Positions 42,497 through 50,550 of a DNA stretch of 64,000 nucleotides are shown in pieces. This stretch comes from Ferrimonas gelatinilytica (GTDB taxonomy: Bacteria; Pseudomonadota; Gammaproteobacteria; Enterobacterales; Shewanellaceae), in NCBI RefSeq assembly GCF_039544205.1, contig NZ_BAABLF010000004.1, forward strand, positions 62,001-126,000, in the 5' to 3' direction. Below the pieces are notes generated by a model, which searched no databases, was not told where the DNA came from, and worked only from the letters and a program-made list of their open reading frames with translations. Each line of letters begins with the position of its first letter. Position 1 is the first letter of the stretch. The translations under genes and the position numbers were made by a program.

Positions 42497-43978
42497 TTAC
42501 TGCGGATCAACAATCCGCTTCATGGCGGTCATGTAGCCTCGCAGCCGCTTGCCAACGACCTCCACCGGATGACTCCGGATCGCCTCATTAACCGCGATCA
42601 ACTGCTGGTTATCGACCCCGTTGCTCGGATCCGCCAGCCCCTGCCCCATCTCCTCCAGTGTCAACCCTGAGACCAGCTCTTTCAGCAGGGGCACCGCGGC
42701 GTGGCTAAACAGGTAGTTGCCATACTCGGCGGTATCGGAGATCACCACGTTCATCTCGTACAGCTTCTTACGGGCGATACAGTTGGCGATCAGGGGTGTC
42801 TCGTGGAGGGATTCGTAGTAGGCGGACTCCTCGATGATCCCCGCCTCGACCATGGTTTCAAATGCCAGTTCCACCCCGGCCTTGACCATCGCCACCAGGA
42901 AAAGGCCACGATCGTAAAAGGCCTGCTCGCTGATCGTTTCATCACACCCGGGGGCCTGTTCAAAGGAGGTCTGACTGGTCTGTTCACGCCAGGTCAGCAG
43001 GTCCCTGTCGTCGTTGGCCCAGTCGGCCATCATGGTGCGGGAGAAGGTACCGTCGATGATCTCATCCATGTGCTTCTGAAACAGCGGCCGCAGGGTGGCT
43101 TTCAGCTGCTCGCCCAGCTCGAAGGCGCGGATCTTGGCCGGGTTACTGAGGCGGTCCATCATGTTGGTGATGCCGCCATGCTTGAGCCCCTCGGTCACCG
43201 TCTCCCAGCCGAACTGGATCAACTTAGCGGCATAGCCCGGCGCCATGCCCTGGGCCACCATCTGCTCGTGGGCCAGGATGGCCCCGGTCTGCAGCATGCC
43301 ACAGAGGATGGTCTGCTCCCCCATCAGGTCGGATTTCACCTCCGCCACGAAGGAGGACTCCAGCACCCCGGCCCGGTCGCCACCGGTGGCGGCGGCATAC
43401 GCCTTGGCCACCTTCAGGCCGATCCCCTTGGGATCGTTCTCCGGGTGCACCGCGATCAGGGTCGGGACGCCGAAACCGCGCTTGTACTCCTCACGCACCT
43501 CGGTACCCGGGCACTTGGGGGCCACCATGATCACCGTGATGTCCTCGCGGATCGGCATCCCCTCCTCGACGATGTTGAAGCCGTGGGAGTAAGAGAGCAC
43601 CGAGCCGGGCTTCATCAGCGGCATGATGGCGGTCACCACTGCGGTGTGCTGTTTGTCCGGCGTCAGGTTGAGCACCAGGTCCGCCTGGGGGACCAGCGCC
43701 TCGAAACTGCCCACCTCGAACTGGTGCTCGCGGGCGTTGCGGTAGGAGGCGCGCTGCTCGCGAATGGCAGACTCACGAAGGGCGTAGGCGACATTGAGGC
43801 CGGAGTCTCTCAGGTTCAGCCCCTGGTTCAGGCCTTGGGCACCGCACCCCACAATGACCACGCGCCAATCCTTGATGAAGTCACAGCCCTCGCTGAACTC
43901 CTCCCGCGCCATAAAGCGGCATTTGCCCAGCTGCGCTAACTGCTCACGCAAGCTCAAGGTATTGAAATAGTTCGCCAT
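42497..43978 (-). CDS. ilvC: Ketol-acid reductoisomerase, class II (IlvC)
   Basis: A 493-residue NADPH enzyme for the second step of valine and isoleucine synthesis, the long class II form as in E. coli. The Rossmann fingerprint is VIVGCGAQGLNQGLNLRDSG, and VMVAPKCPGTEVREEYKRGFGVPTLIAVHPEND is a strongly conserved stretch. The ATG at 43978 has GGGAG about 7 bases upstream; the open frame continues to 44380 but that part lies over ilvY. Divergent from ilvY with operator-like repeats between them. Requires acetolactate from a synthase encoded outside the window. Confidence 0.97.
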   Translation of the reverse strand: MANYFNTLSLREQLAQLGKCRFMAREEFSEGCDFIKDWRVVIVGCGAQGLNQGLNLRDSGLNVAYALRESAIREQRASYRNAREHQFEVGSFEALVPQADLVLNLTPDKQHTAVVTAIMPLMKPGSVLSYSHGFNIVEEGMPIREDITVIMVAPKCPGTEVREEYKRGFGVPTLIAVHPENDPKGIGLKVAKAYAAATGGDRAGVLESSFVAEVKSDLMGEQTILCGMLQTGAILAHEQMVAQGMAPGYAAKLIQFGWETVTEGLKHGGITNMMDRLSNPAKIRAFELGEQLKATLRPLFQKHMDEIIDGTFSRTMMADWANDDRDLLTWREQTSQTSFEQAPGCDETISEQAFYDRGLFLVAMVKAGVELAFETMVEAGIIEESAYYESLHETPLIANCIARKKLYEMNVVISDTAEYGNYLFSHAAVPLLKELVSGLTLEEMGQGLADPSNGVDNQQLIAVNEAIRSHPVEVVGKRLRGYMTAMKRIVDPQ

Positions 43979-44066
43979 GGTCTGCTCCCTCTCACCGGTT
44001 ACCGGTCGCGCCGAAAAAAGAAGATCGTCCTCCCGATCCTGCTCACCAGCATAGGGCAGACAACAC

Positions 44067-44092
44067 GTTGCTAAAATTGATATGTTAGCAAC
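44067..44092. promoter_or_regulatory. IlvY operator candidate 1
   Basis: Perfect inverted repeat GTTGCTAA - 10 bases - TTAGCAAC in the ilvC-ilvY intergenic region. The half-site TTGC...GCAA matches the LysR-type T-N11-A symmetry and the tandem-operator arrangement known for E. coli ilvYC. Confidence 0.7.
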
Positions 44093-44097
44093 ATTAA

Positions 44098-44114
44098 GTT
44101 GTGCAATACGCAAC
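44098..44114. promoter_or_regulatory. IlvY operator candidate 2
   Basis: Imperfect repeat GTTGTG - 5 bases - CGCAAC, just next to the first operator and 25 bases before the ilvY start. A position here could serve ilvY autorepression while the first site serves ilvC activation. Confidence 0.5.
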
Positions 44115-44138
44115 ATGGCATCATTCAGGACCTTGGCA

Positions 44139-45035
44139 ATGGACACCCGCTCCCTGCAGCTCTTTACCCACCTGGCCCAGAGCCTCCACTTTGGCCAAAC
44201 CGCACGGGCAAACCACCTGAGTCCCTCGGCGCTCTCCCGGGCCATACAGCGGCTGGAACAGGAGCTGGGCACACCCCTGCTGCAGCGAGACAACCGCAGC
44301 GTCAGCCTGACCCCGGCCGGAGAGCGGTTCGCCGAATTCGCCCGGGTGCAGTTAAACCAATGGCAGCAGTTTCGCGACACCCTGAGCCCGGTGGAGCAGA
44401 CCCTCCGTGGCAGCCTGAAGATCTACTGCTCGGTTACCGCCGCCTACAGCCACCTGCCCCAGGTGCTGGATCCCTTTCGTCAGGCCCATCCGGAGGTGGA
44501 GATCCAGTTAACCACCGGTGACGCCGCCGGTGCCCTGAGCCAGCTCAGTGCCCAGCAGGCGGATGTGGCCATCACCGCCAGCGATGGCCCGCCCCCCGCC
44601 AGCTTCCAGATCACCACCCTGGACCAGATCGCCGTCGCGATCATCGCCCCGACCATCCCCTGTGCTGTTCAGCGCCAGTTAGATCGACCACAGATCGACT
44701 GGCAGCAGCTGCCACTGATCGTTCCTGAGCATGGCCAGACACGACAGCGCCTGACGCACTGGTACCGGAGCAAAGGTGTGAGCAAACCCAGAATCTACGC
44801 CACCGTGGCCGGGCACGAGGCGCTGATCAGCATGGTGGCGCTAGGATGTGGCGTCGGTATCGCCCCGCTGGTGGCGTTGGAGCACAGTCCGATGAAGTCG
44901 CGGATCCGCCACCTGAGCGCGCCGGGGGAGATCCCCCCCTTCCTGCTGGGGATAGGCTGCCTGAGCAAACGGCGACAGGAGCCGATCATTGCCGCCCTGC
45001 TGGCCGCAGCGGGCTCGGTGACGACAGGCCTCTGA
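44139..45035 (+). CDS. ilvY: IlvY, LysR-family activator of ilvC
   Basis: A 298-residue regulator closely resembling E. coli IlvY: LFTHLAQSLHFGQTARANHLSPSALSRAIQRLEQELG in the helix-turn-helix, then CSVTAAYSHLPQVLD, EIQLTTGDAAGAL and GGHEA-like AGHEALISMVALGCGVGIAPLV. IlvY senses acetolactate/acetohydroxybutyrate and turns on ilvC. The ATG at 44139 begins MDTRSLQLF, matching the family start, and has AGGA upstream; the frame extends back to 44082 across the operators. Divergent gene order with ilvC is the classical arrangement. Confidence 0.94.
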   Translation: MDTRSLQLFTHLAQSLHFGQTARANHLSPSALSRAIQRLEQELGTPLLQRDNRSVSLTPAGERFAEFARVQLNQWQQFRDTLSPVEQTLRGSLKIYCSVTAAYSHLPQVLDPFRQAHPEVEIQLTTGDAAGALSQLSAQQADVAITASDGPPPASFQITTLDQIAVAIIAPTIPCAVQRQLDRPQIDWQQLPLIVPEHGQTRQRLTHWYRSKGVSKPRIYATVAGHEALISMVALGCGVGIAPLVALEHSPMKSRIRHLSAPGEIPPFLLGIGCLSKRRQEPIIAALLAAAGSVTTGL

Positions 45036-45051
45036 GCATAACCCCCCGGCG

Positions 45052-45840
45052 CTAGCGCATCGCGCCCGCTGTCCCCTGGATGGTGTCCTCAGGGCCATTT
45101 GCCGGGGCCAGAACCACCCGTTCGACGAAACGACGCAACAGGTCATTGGAGAGCGGGGTCTCTTGGGCCGCACAGAGCACCTGCTGGAGATGCTCATCGC
45201 CATCGGTGTAGTGATGAGCAAACTGGGTCAGCCGCTCCACCAACACCGGCTTGTCCACCTCGGGGTGAAACTGGGTGGTCCAGAAGGGGGCCCCATCGAC
45301 CTTGAAGGCGTGGATGCAGGGTTGGGTATAAGCCAGCAGGGTACAACCGTCGGGCACCTCGGTGGCGCGCTCCCGGTGCACGCTCACCGCAGCAAAGCCG
45401 TCGGGCATATCGTGGTAGAGGGGATCCTGGGCCGCCGCCTCCGTCAGGCGGATCGCCGGCGTGCCCATCTCGAAGTCGACCTGATCCCGGATCACCCGGC
45501 CACCCAGCGCCCGCACCGCTAACTGGTGGCCGAAGCAGGAGCAGAACACCGGCAGGCGAACCTCGATACAGTGGCGCAGCAACACCATTGCCGGCTCGAT
45601 AAAGGGGTAGTTCTCCGGCTCCAGCACACTGGCCTCGGAGGAGCCCCCCACCAGCAGACCGTCATAACCCGCCAGCACATCGGGGCCAAACTCCGGGGTA
45701 TCAAACAGGTTGAGAATGCCGATCTGGCTTACTGCTAAACCGCAAAAACGGGCAAAGCTGCGCCACTCCTCATCCCGCGTCTGTTGGGTCTGCCGGATCT
45801 GCATCAACAGTAACCGTGGTCTCACCTGCCGCACCGTCAT
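45052..45840 (-). CDS. Class I glutamine amidotransferase-like protein
   Basis: A 262-residue stand-alone GATase domain, similar to the E. coli YfeJ type. The nucleophile cysteine is in CSCFGHQLAV, and the His-Glu pair is in QFHPEVD, so the catalytic triad is complete. No synthetase domain is attached, so it may hydrolyse a gamma-glutamyl compound rather than feed ammonia to a partner. The ATG at 45840 has GGGAG upstream. It converges on ilvY, with only 16 bases between the stops and no clear terminator. Confidence 0.82.
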   Translation of the reverse strand: MTVRQVRPRLLLMQIRQTQQTRDEEWRSFARFCGLAVSQIGILNLFDTPEFGPDVLAGYDGLLVGGSSEASVLEPENYPFIEPAMVLLRHCIEVRLPVFCSCFGHQLAVRALGGRVIRDQVDFEMGTPAIRLTEAAAQDPLYHDMPDGFAAVSVHRERATEVPDGCTLLAYTQPCIHAFKVDGAPFWTTQFHPEVDKPVLVERLTQFAHHYTDGDEHLQQVLCAAQETPLSNDLLRRFVERVVLAPANGPEDTIQGTAGAMR

Positions 45841-46020
45841 CGTGCTCACTCCCTGATCAATTATTCTGCTTCCGGTTATACCGAGGCAGGGGCAGAGATA
45901 CAATCCGCGCTAAAGCGCAAAGAAAGCGGGTTCATTTTTGCAAAATGGGCTGGTTAAGGCGTATCGCCGGAACGATGACGTTGTTAGAATCGGCTCATCA
46001 ACCCTAGTAAGGACTAACCT

Positions 46021-46242
46021 ATGAGCCTGGAGTTACTGGAAAAATTGGAGTCTCGGGTGCACAACGCCCTGGAGACCATGGAGCTGACACAGCTGGAGCT
46101 GGAAGAGGAAAAGCTGCGCACTGTGGAGCTGGAGCAGGAGCGCGATGCGCTGAAACAGGAGAACCAGGCTCTTCAGCAGCAGTTGCTGGCCTGGAACGAT
46201 AAGCTCCGCAGCCTGCTCGGCAAACTGCCTGAACGCGGCTGA
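46021..46242 (+). CDS. zapB: Cell division protein ZapB
   Basis: A 73-residue protein that is almost entirely coiled coil, starting SLELLEKLESRVHNALETMELTQLELEEEK and ending LLAWNDKLRSLLGKL, colinear with E. coli ZapB (79-81 residues). ZapB binds ZapA at the Z-ring and helps link it to the chromosome terminus. It is a single gene followed by a bidirectional terminator. Confidence 0.92.
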   Translation: MSLELLEKLESRVHNALETMELTQLELEEEKLRTVELEQERDALKQENQALQQQLLAWNDKLRSLLGKLPERG

Positions 46243-46257
46243 GTTTATTAAGGCAAT

Positions 46258-46285
46258 AAAAAAGGTGGGTCTCCCCACCTTTTTT
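46258..46285. terminator. Bidirectional terminator between zapB and the DUF1107 gene
   Basis: GGTGGG and CCCACC arms flanked by A6 and T6, serving the converging genes on both strands. Confidence 0.93.
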
Positions 46286-46301
46286 CTTTATCACCCACCG
46301 A

Positions 46302-46502
46302 TTAGGCCGGTAACTGCGGATTCAACAGGCTATTGAGCTCGGTAACCGCAGCGCGGATCTGCGGCTGGCAGTGGCGCGGCATCACGAAACGACTTTCACG
46401 GAACTCCAGCTGACCCAGATCTTTGATCACCACGTTACCGTGGCGAAGGATCCGCGCATGCTTGGCAATGATTCGGGGGGCGTAAACGGGGAAACTTCTC
46501 AC
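46302..46502 (-). CDS. DUF1107 / YtfK-like small protein
   Basis: About 66 residues from a GTG at 46502 (AAGGA 8 bases upstream); a TTG at 46547 with GAGG upstream would add 15 residues. The stretch FPVYAPRIIAKHARILRHGNVVIKDLGQLEFRESRFVMP aligns well with E. coli YtfK (F-x-Y-x-P...AK...L-x-x-G...IKD-x-G-x-x-EF...P). YtfK has been reported to promote (p)ppGpp build-up with SpoT during nutrient stress; whether this homologue does so is unknown. A symmetric CTGGTA-A-TACCAG lies upstream at 46585-46597. Confidence 0.75.
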   Translation of the reverse strand: MRSFPVYAPRIIAKHARILRHGNVVIKDLGQLEFRESRFVMPRHCQPQIRAAVTELNSLLNPQLPA

Positions 46503-46584
46503 CTTGAGGTCCTTACGGTCTCTTACTTCATCCTTGAAGTCCGGCAAGTTAAACTACCTCTAACGCGGTTTCAACCGTAACTCT

Positions 46585-46597
46585 CTGGTAATACCAG
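46585..46597. repeat. Palindrome upstream of the DUF1107 gene
   Basis: CTGGTA-A-TACCAG, perfect 6-base arms around one base, located 83-95 bases upstream of the GTG start. Candidate operator; the binder is unknown. Confidence 0.4.
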
Positions 46598-46612
46598 TGC
46601 CCTCACAGAAGA

Positions 46613-46647
46613 ACGCCCTGCCTGTAAGAGATCTACCAGCAGGGCGT
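46613..46647 (-). terminator. Probable dsbA terminator
   Basis: ACGCCCTGC and GCAGGGCGT arms (9 bases, 17-base loop) 12 bases beyond the dsbA stop; the following minus-strand TTCTTCTG is a weak T-tract. Confidence 0.6.
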
Positions 46648-46658
46648 ACTGAAATGGC

Positions 46659-47267
46659 TTACTTGGCGGCCAGGTAGTTGAGCAGTTCGGTGAGCTCATC
46701 AAGGGAGCTCACCGAACCGGTGTTCACCAGGTACTTGTTGTTCACCATCATCGCAGGAACACCGCGAACGCCGCTCTCGGTCTGGGCCTTTTTCCACTGC
46801 TTCATCATGGCATTGACCATAAAGCTCGCCGCCGCTTTGTCGTAATCCGCCTCGGCGATGCCGTTATCGGCATACAGGCTCTTGATATCCCGCTGGGTAG
46901 CAAACTGCTTCTGAGCATCGTGGATGGCGCTGAACATCGCCAGCTTGATGCGATCTTCCACCTTCAGCACCTTGGCCACGGCAAAAGCACGGGCCATCTC
47001 AACCCCCATGGGGCCACCGATGAAATCCACATGGTACTGCTCAAACTTGACGCCATCGGACAGGCCATCCTTGATGGGGCCGACAAAGTTCTTCTCGAAG
47101 TTGTAGCAGTGGCCACAGTAGAAGGAGAAGAACTCGGTCACCTGGGGAGCGCCGTTGCTAGGGGCCTGGCTGAAGGTGGTGTAATGGGTCCCCTCCTGGA
47201 AGTCGGTCGCCAGGACGCTCATCGGCGCCAGGATCAAGGCAAAAGCAATGGATAGCAGCTTTTTCAT
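46659..47267 (-). CDS. dsbA: Periplasmic thiol:disulfide oxidoreductase DsbA
   Basis: A 202-residue periplasmic protein that introduces disulfide bonds. Signal peptide KKLLSIAFALILAPMSVLA; active site CGHC at residues 51-54 in FYCGHCYNF; cis-proline loop GVPAMMVNNKY. The active-site dipeptide is Gly-His rather than the Pro-His of E. coli, a variant that also occurs in PDI. Substrates here probably include NapB and other cytochromes, since c-type haem attachment involves thiol handling. It lies 59 bases after srkA on the same strand, as in E. coli. Confidence 0.95.
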   Translation of the reverse strand: MKKLLSIAFALILAPMSVLATDFQEGTHYTTFSQAPSNGAPQVTEFFSFYCGHCYNFEKNFVGPIKDGLSDGVKFEQYHVDFIGGPMGVEMARAFAVAKVLKVEDRIKLAMFSAIHDAQKQFATQRDIKSLYADNGIAEADYDKAAASFMVNAMMKQWKKAQTESGVRGVPAMMVNNKYLVNTGSVSSLDELTELLNYLAAK

Positions 47268-47326
47268 ATCAAATTCTCATTTATTATCAGTACGGTATGT
47301 AATTAGGTTGCCACAGTCCTTTGACT

Positions 47327-48322
47327 TTACCAACCCATCCCGGGCGACAGGGAGAGGGGCGCCTCATCCAGCGCCGCCAACTGCTCCCGCAGTGCCAGGA
47401 TCTGTTCTTCCCAGAATTTGTCTGTCCCAAACCAGGGAAAGTTCCTCGGGAAAGCAGGATCTTGCCAACGTTTAGTCAGCCAGGCCAGATAATTGATCAT
47501 GCGCAGTGAGCGCAGCGGCTCAATCAGGGCCAACTCGCCCGGATCCAGGCTGGAAAAGGTTTCATACCCCTCCATCAATATATCCAGTTGCAGCCTCTGG
47601 TTGGCCCGGTCGCCGGAGAGCATCATCCAGAGATCCTGGATAGCGGGCCCCATGCGCGCATCATCGAGATCAACAAAGCTGGGACTCTCATCCCGCCAAA
47701 GGATATTGCCCGGGTGCATATCACCGTGCAGACGCAGCAGCCTGTGATCACCGGCCAAGACGGGTGCAATACGCTCGAGCAGTTGATCAACGAGAGTCAG
47801 CAGGTTGGTTTCGATGTAGCCACTCAGACCTGCCTGGGTCGCCAGCACCGTTCGGGCCTGGAATCCGAACTCCTCCACCCCCAAGGTTGGCCGGTGGAGA
47901 AAAGCCTGCTTTCGTCCCTCCTGATGCAGCCGCCCAAGGAAACGTCCCACCCCGTCGAGTTGATCCAGGTTGTCCACCTCGAACTCCCGCCCCCCCACAC
48001 TGTGCCAGAGGGCAAAACGGTAGCCCTGGTGCTGAAACAGGGTCTCCCCCTCCATCGCGATGGGCGCCGCCACCGGCACCTCGGCCTCGTCGAGCTCCCG
48101 GCTGAACTGGTGCTCCTCCCGGATCTGGGCGTCGCTCCATCGCTGGGGACGGTAAAACTTGGTGACATAGCGACGACCATCTTCCGCCCGAAACTGGTAG
48201 ACCCGGTTTTCATAGCTGTTGAGGGCCAACAGGCCTGTTTCCGGGTAAACCCCGAGGGACTCCACCGCATCCAGCACCAGGTCCGGTGTCAGAGATTGAA
48301 AGTCGAACTTTGCCTCGGTCAT
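47327..48322 (-). CDS. srkA: Stress response kinase SrkA (RdoA/YihE)
   Basis: A 331-residue aminoglycoside-phosphotransferase-fold Ser/Thr kinase. Catalytic loop LHGDMHPGNILW and the metal-binding FVDLDDA are intact. In E. coli SrkA protects against envelope and MazF-related stress and is co-transcribed with dsbA under Cpx; gene order here is the same. The ATG at 48322 overlaps the stop of the upstream small gene (ATGA) and has GGAG upstream. A longer frame to 48409 lies inside that neighbour. Confidence 0.93.
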   Translation of the reverse strand: MTEAKFDFQSLTPDLVLDAVESLGVYPETGLLALNSYENRVYQFRAEDGRRYVTKFYRPQRWSDAQIREEHQFSRELDEAEVPVAAPIAMEGETLFQHQGYRFALWHSVGGREFEVDNLDQLDGVGRFLGRLHQEGRKQAFLHRPTLGVEEFGFQARTVLATQAGLSGYIETNLLTLVDQLLERIAPVLAGDHRLLRLHGDMHPGNILWRDESPSFVDLDDARMGPAIQDLWMMLSGDRANQRLQLDILMEGYETFSSLDPGELALIEPLRSLRMINYLAWLTKRWQDPAFPRNFPWFGTDKFWEEQILALREQLAALDEAPLSLSPGMGW

Positions 48323-48642
48323 GACCGCCGCTCCAGGGTGGCCAGGAAGGCCACCACCGCCTGACTCTCCGCATCCGGACGCTCTGGCTGGATCCAGAGG
48401 GATTCGCACAGGGCTTCGTAGTGCAGGCGTAAACTGACCCCTTCAAACTCCAGGGGCCAGTAGAGCCGGTCAGCCCCCTCGACCATAGTGCCCAGGCGGC
48501 AGTCCAGCCTGGCCGCCAGGGCCGCGGCCAACGGCGGCATCGACTCCTGGTCCAGCGGGCAGGGCCAGATCAACCGGCCGTGTTCGGCCTCCAGCGTGGC
48601 GGGGCCTAGCTGGAGCAGGAGAGAACGAGAGACTGGCTCCAT
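48319..48642 (-). CDS. Small conserved-looking protein of unknown function
   Basis: A 107-residue cytoplasmic protein with no signal or membrane segment, sequence like EAEHGRLIWPCPLDQESMPPLAAALAARLDC followed by LYWPLEFEGVSLRLHYEALCESLWIQP. I do not recognise it with confidence; it may belong to the DUF3630 group, unverified. Its start overlaps the end of selO by 37 bases and its stop overlaps srkA by 4, so selO, this gene, srkA and dsbA appear to form one transcript. The tight coupling to srkA argues that it is real. Confidence 0.65.
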   Translation of the reverse strand: MEPVSRSLLLQLGPATLEAEHGRLIWPCPLDQESMPPLAAALAARLDCRLGTMVEGADRLYWPLEFEGVSLRLHYEALCESLWIQPERPDAESQAVVAFLATLERRS

Positions 48643-50066
48643 TCGGGGGCTTCCTCGATAAAGGGATGATCCTGAGGGCGGGGATCATAGGGGCGACACA
48701 GGGCCCGGTGCAACCGTGCCAGCGGACGAAGATCACCGCGCTCCGCGCCGGTGATCGCCTCCTGGGCCAGATGGGTCCGCAAAATCACCGCCGGGTTGGC
48801 CTCGGCCCGATGACGTTGCCAGGCGCTGAGCGCGCCGACACCTCCAAGCCTGTCACGGTATCGGCGGTACCACTGGGCAAAGCCGGTCTGATGGCCCAGA
48901 CGTTGGAACAGGGGGCCATCATCAACATTGGGATCCTGCTCTGCCAGCGCCCGGAACGTCAGGTGGTAATCGGCACCGGCGGCGGAGAACAGGCCCAGCA
49001 ACTCGGTGATTAGGGGCAGGTCCTCCAGAGTCGCCCGCTCCAGGCCCATACGTGCGGCCATTCGGGACAGATAGCGAGCCAGCAACGCCGGCTCATACTC
49101 CGCCAGGATCCCCTGCAGCCGCTTGGCATCAATGAAGGGAGTCAGGGTCAGGGCCAGTTTGTTGAGATTCCAGAGGCCGATGCCCGGTTGCTGATCGAAA
49201 GCATAGCGGCCGTCGTGGTCCGAATGGTTGCAGATAAAGCCGGGCTCGAAGCGGTTGAGAAAGGCAAAGGGGCCGTAATCGAAGGTCTCCCCCAGGATCG
49301 ACATGTTGTCGGTGTTCAGCACCCCGTGGCAAAAGCCAAACGCCTGCCAGTCTGCAACAGTTTGTGCCGTGGCCACCACGACCTGAAGCAACCACTGTTC
49401 AAGGGGTGCCTCGGTGCCGACCAAATCCGGATAGAGCGTCTCCAGGGTGTCCTCCAGCAGCGCCCGAAGCTTGGCCTGCTCACCGTTGTAAAACAGGTAC
49501 TCGAAGTGCCCAAACCGCAAGTGGGTGCGACTGACCCTGACGGTAATGGCCGCCGTTTCCTGCTGCTCACGCCAAACCGGGGTATCAGAGCCCAGTACCG
49601 CCAGTGCCCGGGTGGTGCGGATCCCGAGGTGGTGCATCGCCTCACTGATCAGAAACTCCCGCACCGCACTGCGCAGCACCGCCCGGCCATCCCCGCCCCG
49701 GCTGAAGGGCGTGGGGCCACTGCCCTTGAGAAACAGCTCCCAGCCGTCGATCTGACCCAGGTGCAGGCCGCGACCATCGCCGAGCCGGGGAGTGTAACCA
49801 CCGAACTGGTGACCGCTGTAAACCTGAGCAAACCCCTCGACCGGTATTCTATCCGAGTGCTGCCCGGCAAAGCGGGCCAGCAATTCTGGCGTACGTTGGA
49901 TGCCCAGGGTGGCGGCCATCTCGTCACTCCAGCCCAGCCAGCGCGGCTGGGTCAAGGGTGACGCCTGCACCCCTTGCCCGAGCCAGGGCAGCCGCGCTTC
50001 GATACCCGGTTGCCAAGGGACCGCCTCATCCGGAGCAGGACGCGGGGCTTCCAAATTCGTTACCAT
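48606..50066 (-). CDS. selO: SelO (YdiU) pseudokinase-fold protein AMPylator
   Basis: A 486-residue protein of the UPF0061/SelO family. Core motifs: YSGHQFGGYTPRLGDGRG, LKGSGPTPFSRGGDGRAVLRSAVREFL and GVLNTDNMSI...DYGPFAFL. SelO proteins bind ATP in an inverted orientation and transfer AMP to protein hydroxyls, acting in redox homeostasis. The C-terminus is SCSS, the bacterial cysteine counterpart of the C-terminal selenocysteine of animal SelO. The ATG at 50066 is chosen for GGAAGG just upstream; the frame continues to 50456 across the divergent gene. It probably starts the selO-srkA-dsbA stretch, joining three redox/stress functions. Confidence 0.93.
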   Translation of the reverse strand: MVTNLEAPRPAPDEAVPWQPGIEARLPWLGQGVQASPLTQPRWLGWSDEMAATLGIQRTPELLARFAGQHSDRIPVEGFAQVYSGHQFGGYTPRLGDGRGLHLGQIDGWELFLKGSGPTPFSRGGDGRAVLRSAVREFLISEAMHHLGIRTTRALAVLGSDTPVWREQQETAAITVRVSRTHLRFGHFEYLFYNGEQAKLRALLEDTLETLYPDLVGTEAPLEQWLLQVVVATAQTVADWQAFGFCHGVLNTDNMSILGETFDYGPFAFLNRFEPGFICNHSDHDGRYAFDQQPGIGLWNLNKLALTLTPFIDAKRLQGILAEYEPALLARYLSRMAARMGLERATLEDLPLITELLGLFSAAGADYHLTFRALAEQDPNVDDGPLFQRLGHQTGFAQWYRRYRDRLGGVGALSAWQRHRAEANPAVILRTHLAQEAITGAERGDLRPLARLHRALCRPYDPRPQDHPFIEEAPEWSQSLVLSCSS

Positions 50067-50102
50067 GACCTTCCTTACCTGTTGAATACGGAGAGTTTCA
50101 CC

Positions 50103-50462
50103 ATGACATCCATCCTGATGGTCGCCCACGACAGTCCCTATGGCAGTGAGAAGCTGTACAACGCCCTGCGCATCGCACTGGCGATGCAGGAGCACGCCGA
50201 GGAGCCGATCCAGCTGCGACTGTTCCTGATGTCCGACGCCACGGTGGCGGCTATCAAGGGCCAACAGACACCGGACCTGAGTTACAACATCCAGCAGATG
50301 CTGGAGATCCTGTTGGCCCAGGGAGTTCCCGTCTCCCTCTGCCGTACCTGCGCCGAAGCCCGGGGCCTGAGCCTGGACAAGGTGATCGAGGATGTTCAGA
50401 TCGGCACCCTGGTGGAACTGACCCATTACACCCTGGCTGCGGATAAGGTGATCCATCTTTGA
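50103..50462 (+). CDS. DsrE-family sulfur-relay-like protein
   Basis: A 119-residue protein of the DsrE/F-like fold: TSILMVAHDSPYGSEKLYNALRIALAMQE at the N-terminus, a conserved cysteine pair in LCRTCAEARGL, and a C-terminal VQIGTLVELTHYTLAADKVIHL. Related proteins (YchN, DsrE) form small multimers that pass sulfur on a cysteine, but many have unknown roles. The ATG at 50103 follows GGAGAG. It is divergent from selO, with starts only 36 bases apart, so the promoters overlap. Confidence 0.8.
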   Translation: MTSILMVAHDSPYGSEKLYNALRIALAMQEHAEEPIQLRLFLMSDATVAAIKGQQTPDLSYNIQQMLEILLAQGVPVSLCRTCAEARGLSLDKVIEDVQIGTLVELTHYTLAADKVIHL

Positions 50463-50550
50463 GGGAGATCACGCTTTGTCGCTGTCGCGGTTAACCCGGT
50501 TCGCTCCCTGTGGCTATGATGACAACAAAACCCGACGGCTGCACTAGGTT

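Noticed and set aside
43979..44380. N-terminal extension of the ilvC frame to 44380
   Set aside because: It runs over the operators and into ilvY on the other strand; the canonical IlvC start is at 43978 with a good ribosome-binding site.
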